Source: an uncultured Campylobacter sp.
GTDB taxonomy: Bacteria; Campylobacterota; Campylobacteria; Campylobacterales; Campylobacteraceae
Assembly: GCF_938002845.1 (NCBI RefSeq)
Contig: NZ_CALKZP010000050.1
Coordinates: forward strand, 1-64,000
Direction of reading: 5' to 3'
DNA length: 64,000 nt
Shown here: one piece after another, positions 50,978 through 60,222 of the stretch
Layout: each line of letters starts with the position of its first letter
How positions within the stretch are numbered: position 1 is the stretch's first letter
The notes under the pieces: model-generated
The model's input: the letters and a program-made list of their open reading frames with translations, nothing else
Database searches by the model: none
What the model was told of the DNA's origin: nothing
Program-made: the position numbers and the translations under genes

Positions 50978-53937
50978 TGCAAGCCGAGGTTTACGAATAC
51001 TTTTTGCAAAACCAAAAAGAGCTTTTGATCTGCGAGGACGATAAAGAGGCTGCGGCGTGCGAACAGGTGCTTAAATTTATGGGCTACGCGGTCTTTTGCC
51101 TGCCCGATTTTAGAGCGAGCTTCGGCGAGGATCTGCGCAGCTACATGGGCGAGCTCGCGGGCATCAGCACCGCTCTTAGCGCGTTTTACAAAGCAAGCGG
51201 CAAAAAAATTTTAATCTCTCCCGTCCGCACGATCCTAAACAAACTCCCCGCAGCAAGCCATCTGCGCCCGCTAAATTTAAAATTTGGAAGTGAGTTAAAC
51301 TTAAGCGAGCTGAAAGAGGAAATTTTACGCCTGGGATACGACGTGCGTGACATCGTCGAAAGCATGGGCGAGGTTAGCTTTCGTGGCGAGATCATCGATA
51401 TTTTTTCGGTAGGGAGCGAAAGCGCGGTTAGAATTCTGCTCGACGGCGAGACGGTCGAGAGCATCAGGCGTTTTGACGTCGCGACGCAAAAAAGCGAAAA
51501 AGATGAACTTGCGCAAGCCGAAATAGCGCCGTTTTTAGCAAATTTAAGCGAGGACGAGTTTGAGAGCGTGAGCGAAAAGATATCGCGCGCGGACAGCGAC
51601 GCGCTAGCTCGCGATCTGGGCTCGCTCGGGTTTTGGTTCATCGAGGGCTTCGTCGATTACGTGAGCGCGTTTGATTGCGTCTTGCTGCACGAGATCAAAA
51701 AGGATGAAATTTTTTCCGAGCGCAATTTGGATTTTTTAGACGCGATCGAGGTACTGCCCGCGGCGCGTAAATTTAAAGATCTCGCCGTGACGCCGTCGCA
51801 GGAATTTTTTGAATTCCACCGCAGCGAGGCCATCACGCTGATCGCGCGAAACGATGCGCTGCTCGCGCCGTTTGATCTTGGCGGATTTAGCAATATCGAA
51901 ATTTTACGCGAGGATTTCGTCGTAAATTTAATAAGCTCCGAGCGGATCATCCTTTCGCTAAACAAAGCGGCGCCTAAAAAGCGCATGCGAAGATCGAGCC
52001 TAGCTCTGGATGAGCTAAACGTGGGCGATTTTGTCGTGCACGAAGATCACGGTATCGCTAAATTTAACGGGCTTGAGCTCATCGAGGTGATGGGGCGTAG
52101 CAAGGAGTTCGTATCCCTGCTCTACGAGGGCGGCGACAAGCTGCTGCTGCCGGTAGAGTATCTAAATAAGATCGATCGCTACGTCGCAAGCGGCGGCGCC
52201 GTGAGCTTGGATCATCTGGGCAGGGCGAGCTTTTCAAAAATCAAAGAGCGAGTGCGCGAAAAGCTCTTTGCGATCGCTTCAAAGATCATTGCGTTGGCGG
52301 CAAAGCGCGAGCTGGTGCGGGGGCTCGTCATCAAAAACGAAAGCGCGGATTATGCGAAATTTTTAAGCGCAAGCGGATTTAGTTACACGAGCGATCAGCA
52401 AAAGGCAGTGGGCGCGATTTTAGCGGATCTGCAAAGCGGCAAGGTGATGGACCGCCTACTTAGCGGCGACGTGGGCTTTGGAAAAACTGAGGTTGCGATG
52501 AATGCGATCTTTGCCTGCATCCGCAGCGGGCATTCGGTGCTGTTTTTCGTGCCTACGACGCTGCTTAGCTCCCAGCATTACGCCACGCTTAGCGAGCGCT
52601 TTAGGGAGTTTGAAATTCCTGTTTTCAAGCTCGATCGCTTCAGTAGCGCGAGGCAAAAGAGTGAAATTTTAAAGCGCTTGCAAAGCGGCGAGGCGATCGT
52701 CGTGGTCGGCACGCACTCGCTTTTAAATTTAAATCCCGCAAATTTAGGGCTCATAATCATCGATGAGGAGCATAAATTCGGAGTTAAGCAAAAGGAGCGG
52801 CTCAAAGAGAAAAGCGCCGCCTCGCACCTACTTAGTATGTCTGCCACTCCGATACCGCGCAGTCTAAATATGGCGCTAAGCTCGATTAAAAGCTACTCCA
52901 CGCTGCTTAGCCCGCCGCAGGACCGCTTGGACGTGCGCACCTTCGTCAAGCAGTGGGATGAAAAGATCATAAAAGAGGCGATTTCACGCGAGCTGCGACG
53001 CGGCGGGCAGATCTTTTACGTCCACAATCACATCGCGACGATGCAAAGCGCCAAAAAGAAGCTGCTTGAAATTTTGCCGAGCCTTAAAATTCTAATTTTG
53101 CACTCCAAGATCGACGCTAAAACTACGGAGGGTGAAATTTTAAAATTTGTAGCGGGCGGATACGATCTGCTGCTTTGCACCAGCATCGTAGAAAGCGGCA
53201 TCCACATGCCGCGCGTGAATACTATCATCGTCGAAAACGCTGATAAATTCGGTATCGCCGATCTGCACCAGCTGCGCGGCCGCGTCGGACGCAGCAATAA
53301 GCAGGGCTTTTGCTACTTTTTGATCGAGGATAAAACCGCTCTTACGCAGGACGCGCTAAAGCGGCTCGTAGCGCTTGAGAGCAACTCGTTTTTGGGTAGC
53401 GGCTCGGTGCTGGCGTATCACGATCTGGAGATTCGCGGCGGCGGAAATTTGCTCGGAGAGGCGCAGAGCGGGCATATCGAAGCGATCGGCTACTCGCTTT
53501 ATCTAAAGATGCTCGAAGAGGAGATCGGCAAGCTGCTAAGCAGAAAGAGCGCCGCTGCGAGCGTGGAGCTTAAAATTTCGGTAAACGCCTTTTTAAACTC
53601 GGAATTTATCAGAGAAGATCGCCTGCGCCTGGATCTTTACAGGCGGCTTAGCAAGTGCGCCGAGGCGAACGAAGTGCTTGAAATTTTTGGCGAGATCGAG
53701 GATCGTTTCGGGCGCGCGGATGTTTACACTAAGCAATTTATCGACGTGATGATGATTAAGGTTTTGGCTACGAAGCTCGGCTTGCGCGTGATTTCGAGCA
53801 TGGATGAAAATATCTTGATCACCCTTGCAAACGGCGATAAGGTGCGATTAAAGGCGCAGACGCGCGACGATGACGACGTGATAAACGAAATCTTGATCTA
53901 TCTGCGAAGGGAGCTAAAAAATGCAAACTTGCGATGA
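50977..53937 (+). CDS. mfd: Transcription-repair coupling factor
   Basis: Mfd removes RNA polymerase stalled at lesions and recruits UvrA. The 986-residue protein has the UvrB-like N-terminal part (GEVSFRGEIIDIFSVG), the RNA-polymerase interaction domain (LNVGDFVVHEDHGIAKFNGLE), a RecG-like helicase with Walker A GDVGFGKTEVA, the DEEH box (IIIDEEHKFGVKQKE), SATPIPRSLNMAL, VESGIHMPRVNTIIVENAD and QLRGRVGRS, and a TRCF C-terminal domain. It is shorter than E. coli Mfd (1148) but usual for the genus. Its 3' end overlaps the next gene by 17 bases. Confidence 0.96.
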   Translation: MQAEVYEYFLQNQKELLICEDDKEAAACEQVLKFMGYAVFCLPDFRASFGEDLRSYMGELAGISTALSAFYKASGKKILISPVRTILNKLPAASHLRPLNLKFGSELNLSELKEEILRLGYDVRDIVESMGEVSFRGEIIDIFSVGSESAVRILLDGETVESIRRFDVATQKSEKDELAQAEIAPFLANLSEDEFESVSEKISRADSDALARDLGSLGFWFIEGFVDYVSAFDCVLLHEIKKDEIFSERNLDFLDAIEVLPAARKFKDLAVTPSQEFFEFHRSEAITLIARNDALLAPFDLGGFSNIEILREDFVVNLISSERIILSLNKAAPKKRMRRSSLALDELNVGDFVVHEDHGIAKFNGLELIEVMGRSKEFVSLLYEGGDKLLLPVEYLNKIDRYVASGGAVSLDHLGRASFSKIKERVREKLFAIASKIIALAAKRELVRGLVIKNESADYAKFLSASGFSYTSDQQKAVGAILADLQSGKVMDRLLSGDVGFGKTEVAMNAIFACIRSGHSVLFFVPTTLLSSQHYATLSERFREFEIPVFKLDRFSSARQKSEILKRLQSGEAIVVVGTHSLLNLNPANLGLIIIDEEHKFGVKQKERLKEKSAASHLLSMSATPIPRSLNMALSSIKSYSTLLSPPQDRLDVRTFVKQWDEKIIKEAISRELRRGGQIFYVHNHIATMQSAKKKLLEILPSLKILILHSKIDAKTTEGEILKFVAGGYDLLLCTSIVESGIHMPRVNTIIVENADKFGIADLHQLRGRVGRSNKQGFCYFLIEDKTALTQDALKRLVALESNSFLGSGSVLAYHDLEIRGGGNLLGEAQSGHIEAIGYSLYLKMLEEEIGKLLSRKSAAASVELKISVNAFLNSEFIREDRLRLDLYRRLSKCAEANEVLEIFGEIEDRFGRADVYTKQFIDVMMIKVLATKLGLRVISSMDENILITLANGDKVRLKAQTRDDDDVINEILIYLRRELKNANLR

Positions 53938-54904
53938 AAATATCAAAAAAAGCGCGGGCAAAAGCAGAAGCGAAGAGTTAAATTTAGACGCGGCAAGCGG
54001 TTTAAATTTAGCGCCGCAAGCCGTCCTAAAAAGCGTGCAGAGCGCCGCCGGCGAGCAAATTTATTTCAGCGATTTTAGCGCGATTGATTGGCGCACGGTA
54101 CAGGTCGCCGTCTTTCGCGCAAATAAAAAGGCGCTAAAGATCGTCCGCGACATCGATTTCACGGGTATTGACGCGCTTGTGGGGCTAGAGAGCCAAAAAT
54201 CGGCTCTAATAAAAAACACTGACGCCTTCCTACGCGGCTGCAGCGCCAACCACGCACTTTTGTGGGGCGAGAGCGGCTGCGGCAAATCAAGCCTTGCAAA
54301 AGCGGTTTTTTCTAAATTTATCCCGAAAGACCTTAAGATCATCGAGATCGGCAGGAACGATCTGGGCTTTCTTGTGGATATAATCGACGCAATCCGCGAA
54401 ACGAGCTTTAAATTTATCATCTTTTGCGATGATTTGAGCTTTGAGCTTGGCGAGAGCGGCTACAAGCACCTTAAGCCGCTGCTAGAAGGATCCTTAGAGC
54501 GCGCGCCGTGCAACGTGCTGATGTATGCGACATCCAATCGTCGCCACATCGTAGGCGAATGCGCAAGCGATAACGACGCCGCGCAGATCAGCCGCGGCGA
54601 GCTGCACCTAAGCGACGCGGCGAACGAGCGAATCAGCCTGAGCGAGCGTTTCGGGCTGCAGCTAAGCTTTTACGGCGGGAGCATGCGGGAGTATTTAGGG
54701 ATCGTAGATGCCTATTTTGCGGCTGCGCAAGGTATGAGTGCGGCGGAATTTCGCTTGAGCTTTGCTGCAAATTTAGACGCGCTGCACGCAAAGGCGCGGG
54801 AGTTTGCGATGCTTCGCGCAAGCCGCAGCGGCCGCGCGGCAAAGCAGTTTTTCTTGAGCTTTAGCGAGGAATTTTTTACAAATTTAAAAGGCGGCGGCAG
54901 ATGA
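53921..54904 (+). CDS. DUF815-like P-loop ATPase
   Basis: The 327-residue protein carries Walker A LLWGESGCGKSSLAKAVF (about residue 110), Walker B-like FIIFCDDLSFE (about 165), an arginine-containing segment VLMYATSNRRHIV, and the SLSERFGLQLSFYGGSMREYLGIVD stretch of DUF815. The activity is unknown; these are AAA+-type ATPases often next to mfd in Campylobacter. It overlaps mfd by 17 bases and ends with an ATGA shared with a 41-codon ORF. Confidence 0.85.
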   Translation: MQTCDENIKKSAGKSRSEELNLDAASGLNLAPQAVLKSVQSAAGEQIYFSDFSAIDWRTVQVAVFRANKKALKIVRDIDFTGIDALVGLESQKSALIKNTDAFLRGCSANHALLWGESGCGKSSLAKAVFSKFIPKDLKIIEIGRNDLGFLVDIIDAIRETSFKFIIFCDDLSFELGESGYKHLKPLLEGSLERAPCNVLMYATSNRRHIVGECASDNDAAQISRGELHLSDAANERISLSERFGLQLSFYGGSMREYLGIVDAYFAAAQGMSAAEFRLSFAANLDALHAKAREFAMLRASRSGRAAKQFFLSFSEEFFTNLKGGGR

Positions 54905-55026
54905 ATACAGCGTGCGAATTTAAATTTGACGTAAATTTTATCGCGGTAGCGAAATATGTGCGACAAACTGCCGCCACTGCGCGAAATTTTAGAAACGACG
55001 CCAGAAATTTCGGAGGCGCGAGATGA
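54901..55026 (+). CDS. 41-residue bridge ORF coupled at both ends
   Basis: The ATG overlaps the DUF815 stop (ATGA, 54901-54904), and the TGA overlaps the MagIII start (ATGA, 55023-55026), so the frame exactly fills the gap. The peptide begins MNTACEFKFDVNFIAVAKYV and ends RNFGGAR. Five or six RAATTY words lie in it (giving EF, KF, NF). GGCGGCAG stands before the ATG and CGGAGG in its end serves the next gene. It may be a real small coupled gene or an array that keeps ribosomes running to magIII. Confidence 0.45.
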   Translation: MNTACEFKFDVNFIAVAKYVRQTAATARNFRNDARNFGGAR

Positions 55027-55721
55027 GCGCGATCGAGCTTTTTATCGCGCTTTTTCGCGCCGTGGAAATTAAGGATTTTCGCTGGTGGCCAGGGTTTGGA
55101 AGCTTTGAGGTGGTCGTGGGGGCGATTTTGATCCAAAATACGGCGTGGCGCAATGCCGACGCGGCGCTGCAAAACCTGCATAGCAAGGGGCTTTTGAGCT
55201 TAGAAAGCATTGCCGGGCTAGATGAAGCGGAGCTTGCGAAGATCATCAAAGTAAGCGGATTTTATAATCAAAAAGCGAGACGCTTAAGCTTGTTTTGCAA
55301 AGCGATGATCGCGGATTTTGGGGATTTTGAGAGCTTCAAATCAGGCGTTAGCCGCGAGTGGCTGCTAGCGCGCAAGGGGATCGGCGCGGAGAGCTGCGAC
55401 GCAATCCTATGCTATGCATGCGAGCGCGCGGTGATGGTCGCGGACAGCTATTCAGCGCGGCTACTCGGGGCTTTGGGCTATGAGTTTGAAAGCTATGACG
55501 AGCTTAACGCGTGGCTAGGCGAGCTGGAATTTGAGCGGATCTATGAATTTGTAAATTCTGCTAATCTTCCCTGCGATGCGGCGGCAAAAGCAGATAAGCT
55601 GGAGAACGAAAACGGCGCGTATGCACTATTTCACGGGCTCATAGTGGAATTTTGTAAAGCGCATTTGAAAGGTAAAATTTTTGATGATTTTGCGATGGAA
55701 TTTTTTGATAATTTAAAATAA
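55023..55721 (+). CDS. 3-methyladenine DNA glycosylase (MagIII-like, endonuclease III fold)
   Basis: The 232-residue protein has the HhH-GPD fold: WWPGFGSFEVVVGAILIQNTAWRNAD near the start, VSGFYNQKARRL, REWLLARKGIGAESCDAILCYACERAVMVADSYSARLLG and a C-terminal FHGLIVEFCKAHLKGK. This matches H. pylori MagIII, which removes alkylated adenine. The catalytic Asp is in VMVADSY; the lysine of endonuclease III lyases is not at its place, so monofunctional glycosylase action is likely. CGGAGG lies upstream of the ATG within the bridge ORF. It continues the mfd repair group. Confidence 0.88.
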   Translation: MSAIELFIALFRAVEIKDFRWWPGFGSFEVVVGAILIQNTAWRNADAALQNLHSKGLLSLESIAGLDEAELAKIIKVSGFYNQKARRLSLFCKAMIADFGDFESFKSGVSREWLLARKGIGAESCDAILCYACERAVMVADSYSARLLGALGYEFESYDELNAWLGELEFERIYEFVNSANLPCDAAAKADKLENENGAYALFHGLIVEFCKAHLKGKIFDDFAMEFFDNLK

Positions 55722-55871
55722 ATCTTAGCCGTCTTTGAAGCAAAGAACATTCTATACCATCTAAGTAGCGATAAATAGGTGATTTTATGTATTGTTAAGT
55801 GCCGATATAGCAAAATTTAATTAAAATTACGGCGATAAATTTGGTTAAAAAATCGATATTTAGGGGAGTTT

Positions 55872-57008
55872 ATGACGAAAAGAAAAATTTTAATAGTATT
55901 TGGAACGCGCCCGGAGGCCATTAAGATGGCTTTGTTGATAAAGGAATTTCAAAAGCACGCAGAATTTGAAGTGAAAGTTTGCGTCACGGCGCAGCACAGA
56001 CAGATGCTCGATCAGGTGCTTGAATTTTTTGATATCAAGCCTGATTTTGATCTAAATTTAATGAAGCAAGGGCAGGATCTGTACGATATTACGTCTGGTG
56101 TTTTACTTGGTATGCGCGATGTATTTGGCGAATATACCCCGGACATCGTGTTTGTGCATGGAGATACGACTACTACTTATGCCGTTTCTTTAGCGGCGTA
56201 TTATCAAAAGATCGACGTTGCTCACGTAGAAGCTGGCCTTAGGACGCATGATATCTATTCGCCGTTTCCTGAAGAGATAAATAGGCAGATGACGGGACTC
56301 ATAGCTAAATATCACTTCACGCCGACTACCGATGCGAGAGACAATCTTTTAAAAGAAGGCAAAGATTCAAAAAATATAATCGTTAGCGGCAACACTGTCA
56401 TAGACGCGCTTTTGTGGACGATAGATAAAATCGAAAACAACGAGCTGCTAAAAAATAAAATTTTATCCTTTATAAATTCCAAATATAAGCTTAGTGATAG
56501 AAAATTTATTCTCGTTACAGGACACAGACGAGAAAATTTCGGAGAAGGCTTTGTTAATATTTGTGAGGCTTTACGTGAAATAGCGCTAAAAAACGAAAAT
56601 ATTGACATCGTTTACCCCGTGCATTTAAATCCAAATGTAAGAAAGCCTGTAGGAGAAATTTTATCGGGCATTTCGAATATATTTTTAATCGATCCGCTAG
56701 AATATGATAGTTTCGTCTATCTTATGAGCAAGGCATATCTGATAGTAACCGATAGTGGCGGCATCCAAGAGGAGGCGCCGAGCCTGTGCAAGCCCGTTTT
56801 AGTTATCAGAGAAACTACCGAAAGACCTGAAGGGATAAGAGCAGGATGTGTGAAGCTTATCGGCACCAAGCGCGAAAATATCATAAAAGAGGTGCAAAAA
56901 TTATTAAATTTAAAAGATGAATATGATAAAATGAGTAAAAGTGTAAGTCCGTATGGCGACGGTAAAGCTTGCAAAAAAATACTGGAATTTTTAAAAGGAA
57001 TATTGTGA
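55872..57008 (+). CDS. wecB: UDP-N-acetylglucosamine 2-epimerase
   Basis: WecB converts UDP-GlcNAc to UDP-ManNAc for surface polysaccharide. The 378-residue protein shows VFGTRPEAIKMALLI, VHGDTTTTYAVSLAAYY, HVEAGLRTHDIYSPFPEEINRQ, VTGHRRENFGEGF and DSGGIQEEAPSL, all epimerase signatures. It starts the glycan locus after a 150-base spacer; AGGGGAG precedes the ATG. Its stop overlaps the wecC start (GTGA). Confidence 0.96.
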   Translation: MTKRKILIVFGTRPEAIKMALLIKEFQKHAEFEVKVCVTAQHRQMLDQVLEFFDIKPDFDLNLMKQGQDLYDITSGVLLGMRDVFGEYTPDIVFVHGDTTTTYAVSLAAYYQKIDVAHVEAGLRTHDIYSPFPEEINRQMTGLIAKYHFTPTTDARDNLLKEGKDSKNIIVSGNTVIDALLWTIDKIENNELLKNKILSFINSKYKLSDRKFILVTGHRRENFGEGFVNICEALREIALKNENIDIVYPVHLNPNVRKPVGEILSGISNIFLIDPLEYDSFVYLMSKAYLIVTDSGGIQEEAPSLCKPVLVIRETTERPEGIRAGCVKLIGTKRENIIKEVQKLLNLKDEYDKMSKSVSPYGDGKACKKILEFLKGIL

Positions 57009-58198
57009 AAAAAGTTTGCATCTTAGGTCTTGGATATATAGGGCTGCCGACAGCAGCGCTTTTGGCAAATAGGGGCTATAAAATCCACGGCGTTGATGTA
57101 GTGCAGAGCGTCGTAGATACGATCAATGAGGGTAAAATTCATATCGTCGAGCCGGAACTTGACGTATTTGTTAAAAAAGCAGTAGAAAGCGGAAATTTCA
57201 AAGCAGATGTTAAGCCCGATTTTGCAGACATTTTTATTATAGCTGTTCCGACGCCGTTTCGAGACGGGTACGTGCCAAATATCGATTATGTCATAAGTGC
57301 GGCAAAATCTATAATACCATACGTAAAAGACGATAATATGGTCGTTTTAGAATCCACTTCGCCGGTAGGTACTACCGAAAAGATAGGCGAAATTTTAAAA
57401 AATGGCGGTGTTGATATTTCTAAAATTTATATCGCTCACTGTCCTGAGAGAGTTTTGCCAGGTAAAATTTTAAAAGAGCTTACGCAAAACGATAGAATCG
57501 TGGGTGGAACTACAAAGATTGCTACTAAAAAGATAGCGGAATTTTACGCAGAATTCGTAGAAGGCGAAGTTTTACATACTGACTCGAAAACTGCAGAGAT
57601 GTCAAAGCTTACAGAGAATTCTTTCCGCGACGTAAACATAGCCTTTGCAAATGAACTTAGTATTTTGTGCGATAAATTCGGCATTAACATCTGGGAGCTA
57701 ATTTCGTTAGCAAATCGCCATCCGCGAGTTAATATTTTAAACCCGGGCTGCGGCGTAGGCGGGCACTGCATAGCGGTCGATCCGTGGTTTATCGTCCATG
57801 CGGGTGGCTACGAAGCGAGGCTGATCAAATCCGCAAGAGAGGTGAATGATCATAAAGCTGAGTGGTGTATTGAAAAAATCAAAAACGCCGCTTTGAAATT
57901 TGAGCTGCAAAACGGAAGAAAAGCAAAAGTCGCGTGTATGGGGCTTGCTTTTAAGCCCGACATCGACGATTTACGGGAGTCGCCTGCGCTAAATATAACC
58001 AGACGCCTGATCGCAGACGACGTCGATGTGGTCGCTGTAGAGCCCAATATCAAGGCTCACAAAGATTTTGAGATAGTGGATTATAAAAAGGCTATTGAAA
58101 TTTCGGACATTATCGTATTTTTAGTCGGACACAAGGAATTTAAAGGGCTAAAAATAGAAAAAGAAGTTTTGGATTTTTGCGGAGTTTTTGTAAAATGA
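57005..58198 (+). CDS. wecC: UDP-N-acetyl-D-mannosamine dehydrogenase
   Basis: WecC oxidises UDP-ManNAc to UDP-ManNAcA with NAD. I use the GTG at 57005, overlapping the wecB stop by 4 bases, because the Rossmann motif begins directly (KKVCILGLGYIGLPTAALLA); it yields 397 residues. The catalytic Cys is in NPGCGVGGHCIAVDPWF, and CPERVLPGK and KPDIDDLRESPA are present. Together with wecB it supplies ManNAcA. It shares ATGA with the GT2 gene. Confidence 0.95.
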   Translation: MKKVCILGLGYIGLPTAALLANRGYKIHGVDVVQSVVDTINEGKIHIVEPELDVFVKKAVESGNFKADVKPDFADIFIIAVPTPFRDGYVPNIDYVISAAKSIIPYVKDDNMVVLESTSPVGTTEKIGEILKNGGVDISKIYIAHCPERVLPGKILKELTQNDRIVGGTTKIATKKIAEFYAEFVEGEVLHTDSKTAEMSKLTENSFRDVNIAFANELSILCDKFGINIWELISLANRHPRVNILNPGCGVGGHCIAVDPWFIVHAGGYEARLIKSAREVNDHKAEWCIEKIKNAALKFELQNGRKAKVACMGLAFKPDIDDLRESPALNITRRLIADDVDVVAVEPNIKAHKDFEIVDYKKAIEISDIIVFLVGHKEFKGLKIEKEVLDFCGVFVK

Positions 58199-59154
58199 GA
58201 GAGGTTCCAAAATTAGCAGTTATTGTTCCATGTTATAATGAAGAACAGGTCTTGTATGAAACTACAAAAAGACTAAGTGCGGTGTTAGAAGACTTGATTA
58301 GTAAAAATAAAATTAAGAAGGATAGTTTTATTTTATACATAGATGATGGTAGCGGAGATAATACGTGGAGTATAATTAAATCTCTAGCTACGCAAAATTT
58401 GCTTGTTGGGGGAGTTAAACTTTCTAAAAATAAAGGTCATCAAAACGCTTTATTGGCAGGAATGGAGCATGTAGAAGGTAAATGTGATTGTTTAATTTCT
58501 ATTGATGCGGATTTGCAGGATGATATTGTTGTTATAAGAGATATGATAGAAAAATATCTAGATGGCAATGAAATAGTATATGGAGTTAGAAGCAATAGGG
58601 ATTCCGACAGTTTTTTTAAAAAAATTACTGCTGAATATTTTTATAAGATTATGGGAATATTCGGAGTAGAGCTAGTCTATAATCACGCCGACTATAGATT
58701 AATAAGCTCTAATGTTAATACATGCTTTTTAAAATTTCAAGAAACTAATTTATTTATTAGAGGTATTATTCCTAGTATGGGTTTCAAAACGGATAAGGTT
58801 TACTATATTAGACTGGATAGATTTGCTGGAGAATCAAAATATCCGTTAAGAAAAATGTTAGCTTTTGCATGGGATGGTATAACGTCATTTAGTGTGGTTC
58901 CCCTTAGATTTATAACTCTTATAGGTTTTATTATTTTTTTAGGTAGTTTGGTTATGGGGGGGGGTGTGGTTTACTCCGCAATTATTGGTAAAACGATTCA
59001 AGGGTGGGCTTCGACAGTTTTACCTATATATTTCATAGGTGGAATCCAACTAATGTCTCTTGGAATAATCGGCGAATATATAGGTAAGATTTATAAAGAA
59101 ACAAAGAGAAGGCCAAGATATTTTATAGAGGATATTGTTGATGCAAAAAGTTAA
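58195..59154 (+). CDS. GT2 glycosyltransferase (GtrB/DPM-like) with a G9 tract
   Basis: The ATG at 58195 overlaps the wecC stop as ATGA; the protein has 319 residues. A GT-A domain with VPCYNEEQVL, YIDDGSGDNTW, SKNKGHQNALLAG and SIDADLQDD is followed by two C-terminal helices (about 230-255 and 265-290). This is the build of bactoprenol-phosphate glucosyltransferases (GtrB) and dolichol-phosphate-mannose-synthase-like enzymes. A run of nine G (58956-58964), encoding MGGG at the end of the first helix, is in frame in this sequence. The gene is far richer in A and T than wecB/wecC. It probably loads a sugar on undecaprenyl phosphate for the GtrA-like protein downstream. Confidence 0.88.
   Translation: MREVPKLAVIVPCYNEEQVLYETTKRLSAVLEDLISKNKIKKDSFILYIDDGSGDNTWSIIKSLATQNLLVGGVKLSKNKGHQNALLAGMEHVEGKCDCLISIDADLQDDIVVIRDMIEKYLDGNEIVYGVRSNRDSDSFFKKITAEYFYKIMGIFGVELVYNHADYRLISSNVNTCFLKFQETNLFIRGIIPSMGFKTDKVYYIRLDRFAGESKYPLRKMLAFAWDGITSFSVVPLRFITLIGFIIFLGSLVMGGGVVYSAIIGKTIQGWASTVLPIYFIGGIQLMSLGIIGEYIGKIYKETKRRPRYFIEDIVDAKS
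58956..58964 (+). repeat. G9 homopolymer, predicted phase-variable switch
   Basis: Nine consecutive G stand in an AT-rich gene at codons 254-257. Poly-G tracts of about eight or more are the standard contingency switches of Campylobacter, changing length by slippage. At G9 the frame is open through the C-terminus; gain or loss of one G would shift it after the first C-terminal helix. Confidence 0.75.
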
Positions 59155-59827
59155 TTTTGATGAATACGGTAAAAGTTACGATGATATAATGCAAAGCCAA
59201 CATAAGAATTTTGGTGATATAAAATATTATGCGGAATATAAGATAAAAATATTAAGTAGTATAGTAAAAAGAAATAGTCAAAATTTAAAAATATTAGAAT
59301 ATGGTTGTGGTATAGGTAGAAATTTACCATATATATTAGAAGCATTTCATAAATCATCTGTTTTTGGATTTGATATTTCGAAAGAAAGTTTAGAAATAGC
59401 AAAGCAAAGTAATAAAGAGGTGGTGATTATAGAATCTGAAGAAGAGCTAATGAAACACAAGAATTATTTTGATTTGATTTTTATAGCGGGCGTGTATCAC
59501 CATATAGAACCAAGTTTGCGGAATAATGTAACATTAAATATATTCGAATTGGCAGCCAACAATTGTGACGTAATAGTTTTTGAACATAATCCATATAATC
59601 CACTTACGAGGCGTATGGTATCTACATGCGACTTTGATCAGGATGCGGTTTTGTTATCAAAAAAAGAATTGCAATCTATTTTTATACAAGCCGGATTTAA
59701 AAATAATGGCAGCTCTTATACGTTATTTTTTCCTCCTATTTTAAAATCGCTTTCATTTTTAGAGAAATTTTTAAAATGGCTTCCGCTTGGTGGTCAGTAT
59801 TATATCTCTGTCAAAAAGTATATTTAA
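59141..59827 (+). CDS. Class I SAM-dependent methyltransferase
   Basis: The ATG at 59141 (MQKVNFDEYGKSYDDIMQSQ) follows GAGG by 8 bases and gives 228 residues. The SAM-binding motif is LEYGCGIGRNLPYI (about residue 50), then VFGFDISKESLEIAK and DLIFIAGVYHHIEPSLR. The substrate is likely a sugar or lipid-linked glycan given its place (inference). It overlaps the GT2 gene by 14 bases and shares one base with the next start. It is AT-rich like its neighbours. Confidence 0.85.
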   Translation: MQKVNFDEYGKSYDDIMQSQHKNFGDIKYYAEYKIKILSSIVKRNSQNLKILEYGCGIGRNLPYILEAFHKSSVFGFDISKESLEIAKQSNKEVVIIESEEELMKHKNYFDLIFIAGVYHHIEPSLRNNVTLNIFELAANNCDVIVFEHNPYNPLTRRMVSTCDFDQDAVLLSKKELQSIFIQAGFKNNGSSYTLFFPPILKSLSFLEKFLKWLPLGGQYYISVKKYI

Positions 59828-60222
59828 TGCGTTGCGATATCTCATTATTGAAGTATTTGTGTGTAGGTATTATTAATTCCATATTTGGGTATGTCATAAT
59901 TTTTATTCTACTTTATGTGGGAATAATTGCAGAAGTAAGCAATTTTATCGGCTATTTTATTTCGATATTTATATCGTTTTATTTAAATAAATATTATAGC
60001 TTTAAAGACGAAACAAAAAGTAAGTTGCAAATATTAAAATTTATAATTTCAATGGGAGTTTCATATACATTTAATTTAATCATTATGTCTTTTTCTTATA
60101 GAGTTTGTTGTATAAATGTATATACTAGTCAAATTTTAGGCAACTTAGCTTATCTTTCCGTTGGATATATACTATCTAAAAGATGGGTTTTTATAAAAGT
60201 AAATGAAGCGAGGTTTAGTTGA
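59827..60222 (+). CDS. GtrA-family membrane protein (glycan flippase-like)
   Basis: I use the ATG at 59827 (TAATG overlap with the methyltransferase stop), giving 131 residues. Four membrane helices fill it: LKYLCVGIINSIFGYVIIFILLY, then NFIGYFISIFISFYLNKYYSFKD, and two more. The FxxNKYYSF motif is typical of GtrA, thought to flip undecaprenyl-phosphate-linked sugars. With the GtrB-like GT2 two genes upstream and a multi-TM gene downstream it forms a gtr-like O-unit modification set. Confidence 0.85.
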   Translation: MRCDISLLKYLCVGIINSIFGYVIIFILLYVGIIAEVSNFIGYFISIFISFYLNKYYSFKDETKSKLQILKFIISMGVSYTFNLIIMSFSYRVCCINVYTSQILGNLAYLSVGYILSKRWVFIKVNEARFS

